Assembly: GCA_039621445.1 (NCBI GenBank)
Contig: CP154954.1
Coordinates: 57,862,002-57,926,001, forward strand
Reading direction: 5' to 3'
DNA from: Euglena gracilis
Lineage: Eukaryota > Euglenida > Euglenophyceae > Euglenales
DNA length: 64,000 bases
The position numbers and the translations under genes were made by a program. Below are positions 55,391-64,000 of the stretch, piece by piece. The notes below the pieces were generated by a model. It saw only the letters and a program-made list of their open reading frames with translations. It searched no databases and had not been told where the DNA came from. The stretch's first letter is position 1. Each line of letters begins with the position of its first letter.

Positions 55391-56960
55391 TCTGGCCTGC
55401 CGGTAGACGAACATCTTGGGCGGGTCCCACAGCCGCGTGTCATCGCGGTAGGCCTTCAGCTGGCAGCGGTGGGCCTCTTGGCGGCGGCCCTCCTCCAGCT
55501 CCAGCTCGTACGAGTGCTCGCCACGGCGCGCAGTGACCCGGGCTGGGCCAAGCCAGTAGCTCTCGAGCTTCTGGCCCGGCCGCCTCGGAGGCCGGAGGTA
55601 CCACACGAGGTCTCCCTTGGCGAACTCCTCGAGGTCCTTCCTGCTCTGGTTCTTCTGGTCCGCTTGCCGCTTGTGGAGGTCGTTGAGGACGTCGGCGACC
55701 TTCTGGTCCACGGCCTTCTGTCTCTCGAAGAACGACACGGCATCCTTCACCATGACCGGGGCCTTGTACGGTACGCCACCAGTCCACCGATTCCGTCCAT
55801 ACAGCACCTCGTACGGACTCAGGCCGTGCTGCGCCTTGGAGTCGTTCAGCTTCTGCACTGCCCTGGGCAGGGACGCCACCCAGGTGATCGGGGCCTCAGC
55901 CTTCTCACTCCGGATCCGCTTCTGCAGCTGCGCACCGAGGGACTCCGCCCGCCCGTTCGCCGCGTGGTGGTACGCCTGGGCATAGGCGTGGCGGATCCCG
56001 TGCAGGCCGCACATGCTGCGCCACCACGCGCCAGCAAAGTGCGGCCCGCGATCACTCGTGATCACGCTGGGCAGCCCGTGCGGCGACCACCACCCCCGGT
56101 ACATCGCCTTGGCCACGGTGGCGGCGGTGAGGCCACGACCCACCCACTGTGGCGATCCACGCAGGCGGCGAACACGTTGTACAGCTGCCCCTCGAAGTCC
56201 ACCTCCGGCATCACGAAGAGGTCGATGGCCACCGACGCCATGATGTACGGCGGGACGGGCGTCGGGCAGACCTTCAGCCGCAGCGGCTGGTGCGGGTGCT
56301 CGGTGGCCTGGCACACCGGGCACGTCCGCTGCAGCCCGCCGGCCACCTTCGCCGCCTCCATCCGGTCCGCGAAGACGTAGGTGCGCTCGGCCTCCTCCAC
56401 CAGCCGGTCCCCGCCAATGTGGCCGGAGACCGAGTGCTGCTCCCTCAGCACCTCCGCCATCAGCCCGCTCGGCACACACCACCTCCCCGCCGAGACGAGC
56501 CGCCCCTCCACCAGCTGGAACCGCTGGTCCAGCCCGGGACGTTGTGGGCCTGGTCCCAGACGGGCTTCCAGCGCGGGCACACCGCATTCGCCTTGCTCCA
56601 GTCCATGTCGAAGACGTTGATGTCCAGGTCAGGCAGCGGGGGCACGGGATCAGCGGTTGACGGCACACCCGCTGAGGGCACTGCAGACGGGGCTGACGCG
56701 GCCGGTGACGGCACAACGGCTGCGGACGCTGGGACGGGCATGGCCGGTGATGACACACCGGCTGTGGGCGCTGCGGACGGTGCGATGGACTGCGGTGCGG
56801 TGGACTGCGGTGCTGGTGATGGGACTGGCGATGGCGCGTTGGATGATGGTGCTGGCACGGACGCTGGTGATGCGATGCACGACGCAGACGGTGGGACTGC
56901 CGCAGACAATGCCGACGGTGGGACTGCTGCGGCCGCGGGGGACGAGGCTGACGGGTGCAT
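55330..56960 (-). pseudogene. Ty3/gypsy integrase, frameshifted (element J)
   Basis: A Pro/Ala-rich linker (56960-56640) leads to FDMDWSKANAVCPRW. After a shift at a GGG run near 56537: LDQRFQLVEGRLV, REQHSVSGHIGG and CPVCQATE (HHCC zinc part), IMASVAIDLFVMPEVD (first catalytic Asp) and CVDRHSGWV. After another shift near 56140: VITSDRGPHFAGAWW (second Asp), HHAANGRAESLGAQLQ (Glu), PYEVLYGRNRW, then a GPY/F-like ESYWLGPARV and HRCQLKAYRDD. All three catalytic residues are present, but in three different frames. The integrase would insert the element's DNA. Confidence 0.82.
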
Positions 56961-57049
56961 CTCGCGTGGGTGCTCGGACCGCGTACCGTGCGGGGCGTCT
57001 GCTGGCCGTCTCGGGCGTTGCGCTGCGTGTCGAGGCGGCTGCGCGTGGT

Positions 57050-59749
57050 GACGGCGATGTGGGACGCTGACGGGACCGCGGCGAACGACTGGAGCGGGAT
57101 CAGCTGGATGACGGCCAGCTCTCTCCCCTCCTTCAGGGTTGACCTCTCCACCTGTTCCGCCTTGGTCTCCTCATCCTCGGGATGCACCGCCTTCGGGGTG
57201 GACTTCTCGCGCAGCTTCTCCTCCAGAATGTGGGCCTTCATCTCCTTCGTGTCGGCCTCGGTGCCGTGCCACGAGGTGTCGCGCCAGCCTTGTGAGGCTG
57301 GGTAGGCCCAGCGTGACATGGCATCGCCCACCACGTTGGTCTCGCCGGGGACGTGCACCACGGTGATGCGGAACTCGTTGAGCTTCGCATGCCATCTGGC
57401 CCGCCTCCCCTGCGGGCCCACTCCGGCGACGTACTCCTTGTACCACGACTCCAGGCTGCGGTGGTCGGTCAGGACGAGGATCTCGTTGTCCAGCAGGAAG
57501 CCCGCCCACTTGTCGAGGGCGGCCACTACGGCATACGTCTCCTTGTCCCGGACATCCCACCGAAGGCGCTGCCCCTCGGTGAGCTTCCGGGACATGAAGG
57601 CCACCGGGACGGAGGCCCCCGGCCGCAGGTCCTCCACCCGCGGCACGCTGTCGATGTTCGGGAACTGCTCCAGCACCGCTCCGATGGCGTAGTCCGACGC
57701 GTCGGTGCGCAGGACGAACGGCTTGGCTGGATCGATGTGGTACAGCTCCAGGTCGGCGACGAGGGCCTTCTTCAGCTTGTCGAACGCCTCCTTCTCCTGC
57801 TCCGTCCACACCACTGGGTGCTTGGATCCCGCCTTGGTCAGCTCCCTCGGCAACTTCAGCTTCTCCTGCAACGGCGCCGCCAGCTCCGCGTAGAGTCTCA
57901 CGTAGCCCGCATAGTAATTGCAGACGCCGAGAAACGCGCGGAGACTGCTGACCGTCGGCGGCAGCTGCCAGTGCTGCACCGCCGACAGTTTGCCTGGGGC
58001 AGGCGCCCTCCTGCCGTGCCCCAGGACATGCCCCACGAACTCGACCTGCCTCATGAAGAGCTTGACCTTGCGGCTGTCGCTGACCCATCTGTCCTTCTCC
58101 AAGGCCAGCAACGTCTCCTCCGCTCCCTGCCGCGTACTGACGATGATGTCGTCGAAGTACGGGCGGGAGTGCGCCTTCACCGCCGCGCAGGTGGCGTCGA
58201 TGTCCCGCTGCAGGAGGGCGGGCCCGACGTTGATCCCCTGCGGGACCACACGCCACTGCCACAGCCCACCCGGCAGCTGGACGTTCGTCACCGGTCGGCT
58301 CTCCTCCGCCAAGGCCACCTGGTGGAACGCGTCCCGCAAGTCGATGGTGCTGAAGAGGGTACACTTCGCCTGCTCCGCCACGATCTCCTCCGTCAAGGGC
58401 AAGGGGTAGCTGTCCGCCATGATCTGCAGGTTCGTCACCGCGTAGTCACACACCATCCTCCACTTCCCGTTCTTCTTCCGAATCGGGAAGGCCGCCGCCC
58501 GCCACGGGCCGCGGCCCGGCTCCACCTTCCGGTCGCGGCGGCACTCCTCCTCCATCTCCCGCAGCGCCTCCAGCCGCTCGCCCTTCAGGTGGATCACCCT
58601 CCCCACCACCGGCTGGGCGTTTGGCTTGAGGCGCAGCACCGCCATCCCGTGCTGGCCTCGGGGCGGCGGATCGGGGTGGACGCGGTCGCAGAAGACGCGG
58701 CCCTCGAACTCCTTGAGCATCTCGGCGCGCAGCTGGACGGCCAGCGGATGCTGCTCCTCCGCCTCGGCTGTGACCACCCCACGGACTTCCTTCGCCTCCT
58801 TGGCGACCATTGCCTCCTCCTCGGCGTCCAGGGCCTCGTCCTCCTCGTCTCCGTCGGGGCCGTTGACCCCGACGGTGAGCCTCATCTTCCTCACCTCGGC
58901 CTCCATCTCCTCCTCCACTTCGGACGGCGTGCGGGGCAACGGCGACGGGCTGCGGGCTCGGACGGTCGCGTGGGTGCGTGTGCTTAGCGCTGCGATCTCG
59001 CTTGCTTCGGTGCCGGCGATGACCCATCGGGGGTCGTCGTGGAGCTGGAGCGCATCCCGCCAGGGTTGCACATCCAGCCTGTGCTCCTTCAGCCAGGGGT
59101 AACCCAGAATCAGGTCACACCCTATATCACCGTCATGGACGGTGATCTGGCTGTGCCACCTCTTCACTCCTCCACTCCTCTCTCCTTCACTCCTCGCGTT
59201 GAACACCAGGAGGACGTCCGCCTCGTTGCTGCCACCTGCCAGCAGGTCGCCGTTCACGGTCCGAAGCAGCAGCGGCCGCTCGCTGCGGCGGAAACATCCG
59301 CTAGGGAACAAGTCCCGCCGGATCAGCGACGTCTGCGCCCCCGTGTCGATGAGGGCCTTCGCCTTCTCCTCCCGGCTGTCGATCTCGATGACCACATCCA
59401 GCATCAGCTGGTAGCTGCCGCCCCGCCTCTCCATGCGGCCCACCTGGAAGTGCCGGCTGGGGCGGTACTGCCACGGACGGACGGTGACCTTGTGGACCTT
59501 CCGCGGGGGGTGGGGCTCGTCGGCGGCGGTGGTGACGGGCTCGGCGGGTGGATCGTTGTGCGGCTCGGCGGGGGTGCACGATGCTTGGCGGGTGCACGAT
59601 GGCGGTCGTTGGCGCGGGGCTTGGGACAGCGCCGCTGCTTGCGGGGGCAGCGCCGTCCGGCTTGGCGGTGCGGTGGCGGACGCGGGTGCGGGTGCCGGCG
59701 ACGGCGGTATCGCGCTCGGCGGCATGGCTGCTTGGCGGGTTGGAGGGGT
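57050..59749 (-). CDS. Protease - reverse transcriptase - RNase H (element J pol)
   Basis: One uninterrupted frame with the methyltransferase C-terminal part (ATG 60145 to 55328). Protease: AKALIDTGAQTSLIRRDLF (DTG about 59347) and CDLILGYPWLKEHRLDV. RT: EGRVFCDRVHPDPPPRG, WRAAAFPIRKKNGKWRM, STIDLRDAFHQVAL (first Asp), VPQGINVGPALLQRDI, RPYFDDIIVS (YFDD about 58150), FVGHVLGHGRRAPAPGK. RNase H: FVLRTDASDYAIGAVLEQ, VRDKETYAVVAAL, LVLTDHRSLESWY, VVGDAMSRWA. All catalytic residues are present. An acidic insert of about 80 residues (VEEEMEAEVRK, DGDEEDEALDAEEE) separates protease from RT. Downstream the frame runs into out-of-frame linker sequence near 57050. Confidence 0.9.
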
Positions 59750-60439
59750 GCGCTCGCACAGGTATCGGACGACACCTTCGGGAATGCGATACGCCTGCTC
59801 TCGGGTACCGCGCTGCTGGGATGCCCCACCCAGCTGCCGCCGATGTTGTCGTCGTCCATCTTGCTCCTCCACGATGTTCTCGCACTGGCCGTCGCACACG
59901 ATGTCCTGCATGGGGGCCATGGAGTCCGCGATCCAGAAGCGTGTGGGCTTGCGATAGCCCCACGCCTCGAACATGCAGTAGTCCACATCGACGTACTGCA
60001 TGTCCTCCACGACCTTGCGGTGGCGGAGTTTCCCATAGCGGGGATTCTCCAGCCACCAGAGGGACGGCCGCAGGTAGGCGATGATCTCCTTCGTCTTGCG
60101 GACCAGGAAGTCGGCCTTCCGCAGCCGCCGCCTCCTGGTCGTCATCGCGCTGGATTACTCGGTGCACGGCGGCGAGGCGGCGACCAACTCGAAGTCGCTG
60201 GGCCAGTACTCCTCCCAGTACCGCCAGCGCCGCACGTCCACCGTCTTGTCCGCCTTCCACCGCGGGTCGGCGTCCACCGAGACGACGGAGTAGCCGAGCT
60301 TCTCCAGCGCCCGCTTCACCGAACCCGTTCCGGAGAACAGGTCCAGTGCCCACCTTCCGGCAGCACCTCTTTGGGCGTCCGAGGTTGTATGTGACCTACC
60401 AGATGCGGCGGCTTCGGTGCCGCCCGGGAGGACGGTGCG
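59750..60439 (-). pseudogene. C5-cytosine DNA methyltransferase domain in element J, one TAA after the catalytic site
   Basis: Read on minus: RWALDLFSGTGSVKRALEKL (motif I, 60323-60343), VVSVDADPRW (motif II), ELVAASPPCTE (motif IV; catalytic Cys codon 60164-60166), then TAA at 60155-60157, then in frame SSAMTTRRRRLRKADF, LRPSLWWLENPRYGKLR (motif VI, ENP 60041-60049), YVDVDYCMFEAWGYRKPTRF and AYRIPEGVVRYLCERT. This wording is that of small phage- and virus-like cytosine-5 methyltransferases without a large target domain. The TAA stands where Tyr is usual (PPCTEYS). The frame is open from 60439 but has no Met before motif I; the linker frame ends at 60316, so entry needs a -1 shift or an indel is present. 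Would methylate cytosine in DNA, perhaps the element's own cDNA. Confidence 0.87.
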
Positions 60440-60909
60440 CTATGCGGGGTTCCAAGCCCGCAGCAACCGCGCCCCGCTGGTTGCACCGTCCTCCCTCCGC
60501 GGGTGCACCGACGCAGGGCCCGTTTTCCCCGCCGACAATCTCGACGCCAAAAGAGGCTGGGGGCTTCTCGCCTTTGGGTGGGCACGATGTCTGCGTAAAC
60601 GATTGGCACGGACGCGGCTGGCTTGGCGGGGGGCGAGGACTGCGCAGACGAGACCGGTCGCGCCGCAGACGATTGCTCGGAACGACGGGACTTCTTCTGT
60701 AGCACGGACCAGTAGTTGTTTGTCGAAATCTGATGGGCCCCGCCTTGACCGTGTGCTTCAGGGCACGGTCTCTCCCCTCCTTGGGAGATTTGGGGCTTGC
60801 TGGGTCTGGGGGGCGTGCGGGGCTCTTGGGTGATTGCCCGCACGCTCACGCTGGCGTTGGGATTTGACGGCCGGCCCAGACCCCCATCCCTGGGGCCTGG
60901 GCGGCCCCG
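60316..60909 (-). other. Linker coding region between Gag and methyltransferase (readthrough frame)
   Basis: Immediately after Gag's TGA (60910-60912) the same frame stays open for 198 codons, starting CGG. It is Pro/Arg/Ser-rich with PKPPHLVGHIQPRTPKEV near its end, then stops (60316) overlapping motif I of the methyltransferase in the next frame. Openness in phase with Gag favours translation by readthrough. It has no domain of its own that I recognise. Part of it (60560-60720) contains NNYWSVLQKKSRRSEQ and is basic. Confidence 0.5.
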
Positions 60910-62640
60910 TCACTCATGATACTGCTCCTGGACGGCCGAGACGTTGCTCTTGCCGTCCTTGCCTTTGCCCTTGGACTTTCCTTTTCCTTGATCTCCTTTG
61001 GCTCCACCCTTCGCCTTGCCTTTTCCTTTGCCTTCGTCTTGTCTTGGGGCATTCGATGTCCACTGCTCGCCTTGGTACCCACCACCTTTTCCTTTTCCTT
61101 CATTTCCTTGCCATGCACTCGATGACCACTGCTCGGCTTGGTATCCACCCTTTCCTTTTCCTTCTTCACTCGTCCATGGGCTCGATGACCACTGCTCCGG
61201 GTACCCACGTCCCCCTTGGCCTTGTCCCTTGCCTTGGGGCGTGGGCACCGGCGGCGTCGGTGGACGTGGTTGCTGCGCTTGCTTCTCCTTCTTCGGCGGC
61301 ACGTTCGTCTTCTCCACCTCCTGGATGTACGGCTCCTCGGTGGTGTCGTCGACCTCCACGTCCCGCTGCCACCGTGGTACCGGCCGCTTCTCCGGGATCT
61401 CCTTCTCCTTCTCGGGAGCCATCTTCGCCTCCATCCGCAGCCATCTCACCATGAGGTTGTGGATGTCCTTCGCCGGTAGGTCGCACGAGTCGGCCGTCAC
61501 CGTGACGATGCTGCCGCCCTCGAGCCGCTGGCGGTCGTACACGGCCTTCACCAGGGTGCGGTGCTCGTCGCCCACTGGCACCACCACGAAGCGGCGCCCC
61601 GCCTTCCGCACCGAGGCGGGGGCCACCGTGGTCTCTTGCTTGATCATCTCCTTCACCTCCTCCACCGTCGTGTCCATCGGCAGGCCCTCCAGCACGATGG
61701 ACCGGTGATCCACCCGCTTGTCCTCCTCCTGCGCCACCTTCCGGCGCCAGGGGTGGAGGGGCATGGCCTCCACGAGGAGCTTCCCCAGCTCCTCCTCCTC
61801 CATGCCCACCTGCCTCGCCATGGACGCCATCTGCGCGTAGTACTCCCTCCAGGACTTCTCGGTCAGCTTCCCGCTCGTCACCAGCTTCAGCTTCCTCATT
61901 CGCCGCCGCAGGACCTCCTTGTCCTCGCCGCCGTTCGCCAGGTCCACCTCCGCGAACAGCACGGCATACTCCACCTCTCCTTTGGTCTCGATCTCCTCGT
62001 CCAGCATCAGCACCGTGGCCTCGTCCAAAGCCGCGCGGAACATGGCGAGGCGCTGAGCTGACGTGATGGACGGCCACGCCTGCTCGAGTTCCCGAAGGAA
62101 CAGGAGCCACCGCCTCCGCCACTGCGGCCAGTCCTCCGGATGCCCGGAGAACCGGCCCGGGTGGAGGCCGATGACGGAGTCCACCAGCGGCGCCGGGAGG
62201 AAGTGCAGGGCCGCTGGCTGGGCCTGCACCGGGGCGATGCGGACCTCTCGCACCGCGGACGCGCTGGCGACGGGGACGGCGGACGGCGTGGTCAGGCGGG
62301 CGATGGAGAGGGACGGCACCCCGCCCCCTCCCGCCGCGGCCTGCTTCCGGACCAGCCGGAGAGCTGGTCGGAGGGTGGACGACGGCTTCTCCTGCACCAC
62401 GGACTCCTCCTGCATGGGCTTCTCCATCTGGACCGTTCTCACCTCTGGCACTGGTTGCTGCCGGGCCACCGGCACCGGCTGCTGCTCGGCCGGGGGTGGC
62501 GGAGCCTTGGCGGGCATGGCCGGCACCGCCTTGGCTTGGGAGGATACGATCACCTTCGAGACGATCTGGTCCAGCCGCTGCACGGCTATCACCACGGCTT
62601 GCGTCTGGACGTTCACCTTCTGCACTTCGGTCCTCCACCA
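60910..62640 (-). CDS. Ty3/gypsy Gag, capsid and C-terminal part (element J)
   Basis: The frame from about 62640 encodes VQKVNVQTQAVVIAVQRLDQ (end of a coiled coil), a Pro-rich spacer and a capsid-type core (residues 155-300: HPGRFSGHPEDWPQWRRR, WREYYAQMASMARQVG). Residues 308-380 are RRM-like in layout: RSIVLEGLP, then VEEVKEMIKQ helix, then RRFVVVPVG and GGSIVTVTADS. The tail has three EQWSS(S/N)xW...EGKGKG repeats (61021-61206) and a Gly/Lys-rich end with no CCHC knuckle. Stops at TGA 60910-60912, followed by CGG. RNA binding presumably comes from the basic tail and RRM-like part (inference). Confidence 0.8.
   Translation of the reverse strand, partial: WWRTEVQKVNVQTQAVVIAVQRLDQIVSKVIVSSQAKAVPAMPAKAPPPPAEQQPVPVARQQPVPEVRTVQMEKPMQEESVVQEKPSSTLRPALRLVRKQAAAGGGGVPSLSIARLTTPSAVPVASASAVREVRIAPVQAQPAALHFLPAPLVDSVIGLHPGRFSGHPEDWPQWRRRWLLFLRELEQAWPSITSAQRLAMFRAALDEATVLMLDEEIETKGEVEYAVLFAEVDLANGGEDKEVLRRRMRKLKLVTSGKLTEKSWREYYAQMASMARQVGMEEEELGKLLVEAMPLHPWRRKVAQEEDKRVDHRSIVLEGLPMDTTVEEVKEMIKQETTVAPASVRKAGRRFVVVPVGDEHRTLVKAVYDRQRLEGGSIVTVTADSCDLPAKDIHNLMVRWLRMEAKMAPEKEKEIPEKRPVPRWQRDVEVDDTTEEPYIQEVEKTNVPPKKEKQAQQPRPPTPPVPTPQGKGQGQGGRGYPEQWSSSPWTSEEGKGKGGYQAEQWSSSAWQGNEGKGKGGGYQGEQWTSNAPRQDEGKGKGKAKGGAKGDQGKGKSKGKGKDGKSNVSAVQEQYHE
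61021..61206 (-). repeat. Three in-frame repeats in element J Gag C-terminus
   Basis: Units of about 20 residues: YPEQWSSSPWTSEEGKGKGG, YQAEQWSSSAWQGNEGKGKG and YQGEQWTSNAPRQDEGKGKG. Aromatic, Ser-rich and basic. They replace the zinc knuckle found in element I Gag. Confidence 0.85.
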
Positions 62641-64000
62641 CCCGGATCTTGTCTCCGGGGCTGTCCGCGGCGAGCCGTTGCACGGCCACGGTCAGCCCTT
62701 GGGCTTGGGCTCCCACCTTCTGGATCTCCGTCTCCACCTTCTGGATCCTCCCCACGATCAGCGGCGGCAGCTCAGCGGCCTTTGGCTCCTTGGCCGCGGC
62801 TGCCTCCACCTTGGTGGTGAGGGAGGACACCTGCACCACCAGGAACTTGACCTGCTCCTTCAGCCAGGCGTTCTCGGCCTGCTGATACTGCAGCTGCTCC
62901 ACCAGGCGCGGCGTCACCTCCACCGCCTTGCCCTGCGCCACCGCAGTCGCCTCCACCTTGGCGGTGAAGGCGGCCATCTGCACCTCGACGGCGTTGAGCT
63001 TCCCCTGCAGCTGGACGTTCTCGGCCCGCTGCCGCTCCTTCTCTTGCAGCAGCTCCTGCACGGCGGCCTTGAGGTGCGCCACCTCCACCAGCTCGGTGAG
63101 TCCACTCGTCGGTACGCCGCTCTTCACCGCCATCACCGCGGCCGCGGCGTTGTCTTCCGCCTCCTTCACCTTCGCCCGGATCCTTCGGAATTCTTCACCG
63201 AAGTCTCCGAGCGCGTCGTGGGTGTACTTCTCCACTCTTGTCATCCGCTCCTCCGCCGTGGCCACCATGGGCATGAGCTTGTGGAGTTGTGATATTCCTT
63301 GATGTAGTCTGACGATGTCGTCCTTCACCTTCACCACGTTCTCCATCAGGTCCACGTGGGCCCCTTCTTGGGCCGCCATCCTTTTCTTCAGCTCTTGTAC
63401 CGCCACTCCTTGCTCGTCCACCTTGTCCTTCACGGCGGCGGCCATTTGCACGGCCGCCCAGCTGTCCCACATCTCCTTCGCCTTGGAGCCGATGAAGTCG
63501 ACGGTGTTGCAGAGGCGGTCCATCCGCGTCTGCAACGCAGCGTATGCAGCCTCCCACTCGGGGGGGCCCTGCATGGTCTCGTCCGGCTTCTCCTCGGTGT
63601 CGTACATCTCGCTCTGGTCTGCGCCCGCCAGCCACTCCTCGTCGTCATCACGAGGACCTTCTCCCCGGCGTTGTTGATCACCTTCACCTTCTCCTTCACC
63701 CTCATCGTCATCTCCTTCGTCATCGGAGAGGCCCAGCCGCGGCACCTTTTGCGGCCGGGACCGAGGATGGGGGCGTGCGGAAGTGCGGGTGCACGGCGGG
63801 GGTGCTCGGGTGTTCGCTGGGGGACCGGTAGGGAGGCGGCACTCCCACCGGCGCGGCGATGGCGTGGCTGGACGACGACGCCATCTGCGACGGCGAGGGC
63901 CCTGCCACCGGCACAGGTGGCAGAGCAGACTGCAGGGACGGATGCACAGATGGGATCAGGCCAGCCACAGGGAGGGGACCCCGTCTCGGCCCTCGGACTC
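62640..64000 (-). CDS. Ty3/gypsy Gag, N-terminal coiled-coil part (element J, partial)
   Basis: The frame at 63745-62640 has an acidic opening (LGLSDDEGDDDEGEGEGE), then about 330 residues of heptad-like helix (RMTRVEKYTHDALGDFGEEF, AVQELLQEKERQRAENVQLQ, VEQLQYQQAENAWLKEQV). It needs a 1-nt shift near 62637 to join the capsid part. Upstream, a further 1-nt shift near 63745 (AAAAGG) joins it to a Pro/Ser-rich N-terminus (SLQSALPPVPVAGPSPSQ) that stays open to the window edge, so the true start lies outside. The long coiled coil suggests oligomerisation. Confidence 0.7.

Larger units (their letters stand above)
52167..64000 (-). mobile_element. Ty3/gypsy chromodomain element J carrying a cytosine DNA methyltransferase (5' end off window)
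   Basis: Order on minus: Gag (from beyond 64000 to 60910), TGA CGG, linker, C5-methyltransferase, protease, RT, RNase H, integrase, chromodomain, membrane-anchored tail with long Pro-rich repeats. GC-rich throughout, unlike the neighbouring elements. LTRs are not visible: the 5' one lies outside the window and the 3' one, if present, is not recognised below 52167. Frameshifts at several G-runs and three in-frame stops interrupt it. Confidence 0.8.

Noticed and set aside
57353-58987. Plus-strand ORF of 544 codons
   Set aside because: It is the antisense shadow of RT/RNase H with GC-rich codons; no motif of its own.
60369-60375. CCCAAAG as a -1 slippery heptamer before the methyltransferase
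   Set aside because: The zero-frame codons are CCC AAA GAG, so the heptamer is in the wrong phase for simultaneous -1 slippage. An indel near GGAAGGTGGG is simpler.
59039-60394. Plus-strand ORF of 451 codons
   Set aside because: Antisense to methyltransferase and protease; the minus strand has clear catalytic motifs.
59750-60439. N6-adenine (Dam-like) methyltransferase, as found in some DIRS elements
   Set aside because: The SPPC box with an upstream DLFSGTG and a downstream ENP is the C5-cytosine pattern. A Dam enzyme would have DPPY or NPPF.
62063-63292. Plus-strand ORF of 409 codons rich in Leu and His
   Set aside because: Antisense to the Gag coiled coil; composition is that of complemented helix codons.

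Overview
This window is a repeat-dense stretch of a large eukaryotic genome with no convincing single-copy host gene. It is a nest of retroelements, mostly broken: tyrosine-recombinase (DIRS-like) retrotransposons, chromodomain Ty3/gypsy elements, a tandem array of a small LTR element, and GC-rich satellites. Chromodomain integrases, frequent DIRS-like copies and a retroelement carrying a cytosine methyltransferase together suggest a streptophyte (charophyte) alga, with Chara-like content my best guess. That taxonomic call is inference; nothing diagnostic such as rDNA or an organelle gene is present.

Layout. 1-2.6 kb: T-rich and pyrimidine-rich repeats; 1-1310 recurs at 12.07-13.35 kb. 2.6-8.7 kb: DIRS-like element A (minus strand, 35-bp inverted termini), head-to-head with truncated copy B, ending in a 50-bp-arm palindrome of two element ends. 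8.7-13.35 kb: GC-rich repeats and minisatellites without genes. 13.35-17.04 kb: a decayed Ty3/gypsy gag (element H, minus). 17.7-21.04 kb: DIRS fragment C, an RT fragment of a second DIRS family, and the first copy of an unknown membrane-anchored protein (family U). 21.08-37.64 kb: DIRS elements D and F in direct tandem. F is split by two insertions: a 6.4-kb tandem array (LTR-gene-LTR-gene-LTR-gene-LTR) of a non-autonomous LTR element, flanked by a CATG duplication, and about 2.2 kb of unrecognised DNA inside its recombinase gene. 38.09-38.57 kb: the second family U copy. 39.67-45.19 kb: one large unknown gene X (minus) broken by a TGA and by a 7-T frameshift. 45.34-51.6 kb: chromovirus element I (minus), nearly intact from protease to chromodomain. 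52.2-64.0 kb: element J (minus), whose 5' end runs off the window.

Element J is the main discovery candidate. Its order is Gag, TGA-CGG, linker, C5-cytosine DNA methyltransferase, protease, RT, RNase H, integrase, chromodomain, then a long tail with a transmembrane segment. The methyltransferase has the DLFSGTG, SPPC and ENP motifs but a TAA three codons after the catalytic Cys. Its Gag has an RRM-like segment and a Gly/Lys repeat tail instead of a CCHC knuckle.

Two themes cross the window. First, an RNase-H-like NPPW module appears in three unrelated element types: at the C-terminal side of DIRS RT/RNase H, between protease and RT in element I, and as the core of the only protein of the small LTR element. 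Second, most coding frames are interrupted by one or two stops or by single-base shifts at homopolymers. This fits recent decay, some of it C-to-T-like, with assembly indels as a possible contributor.
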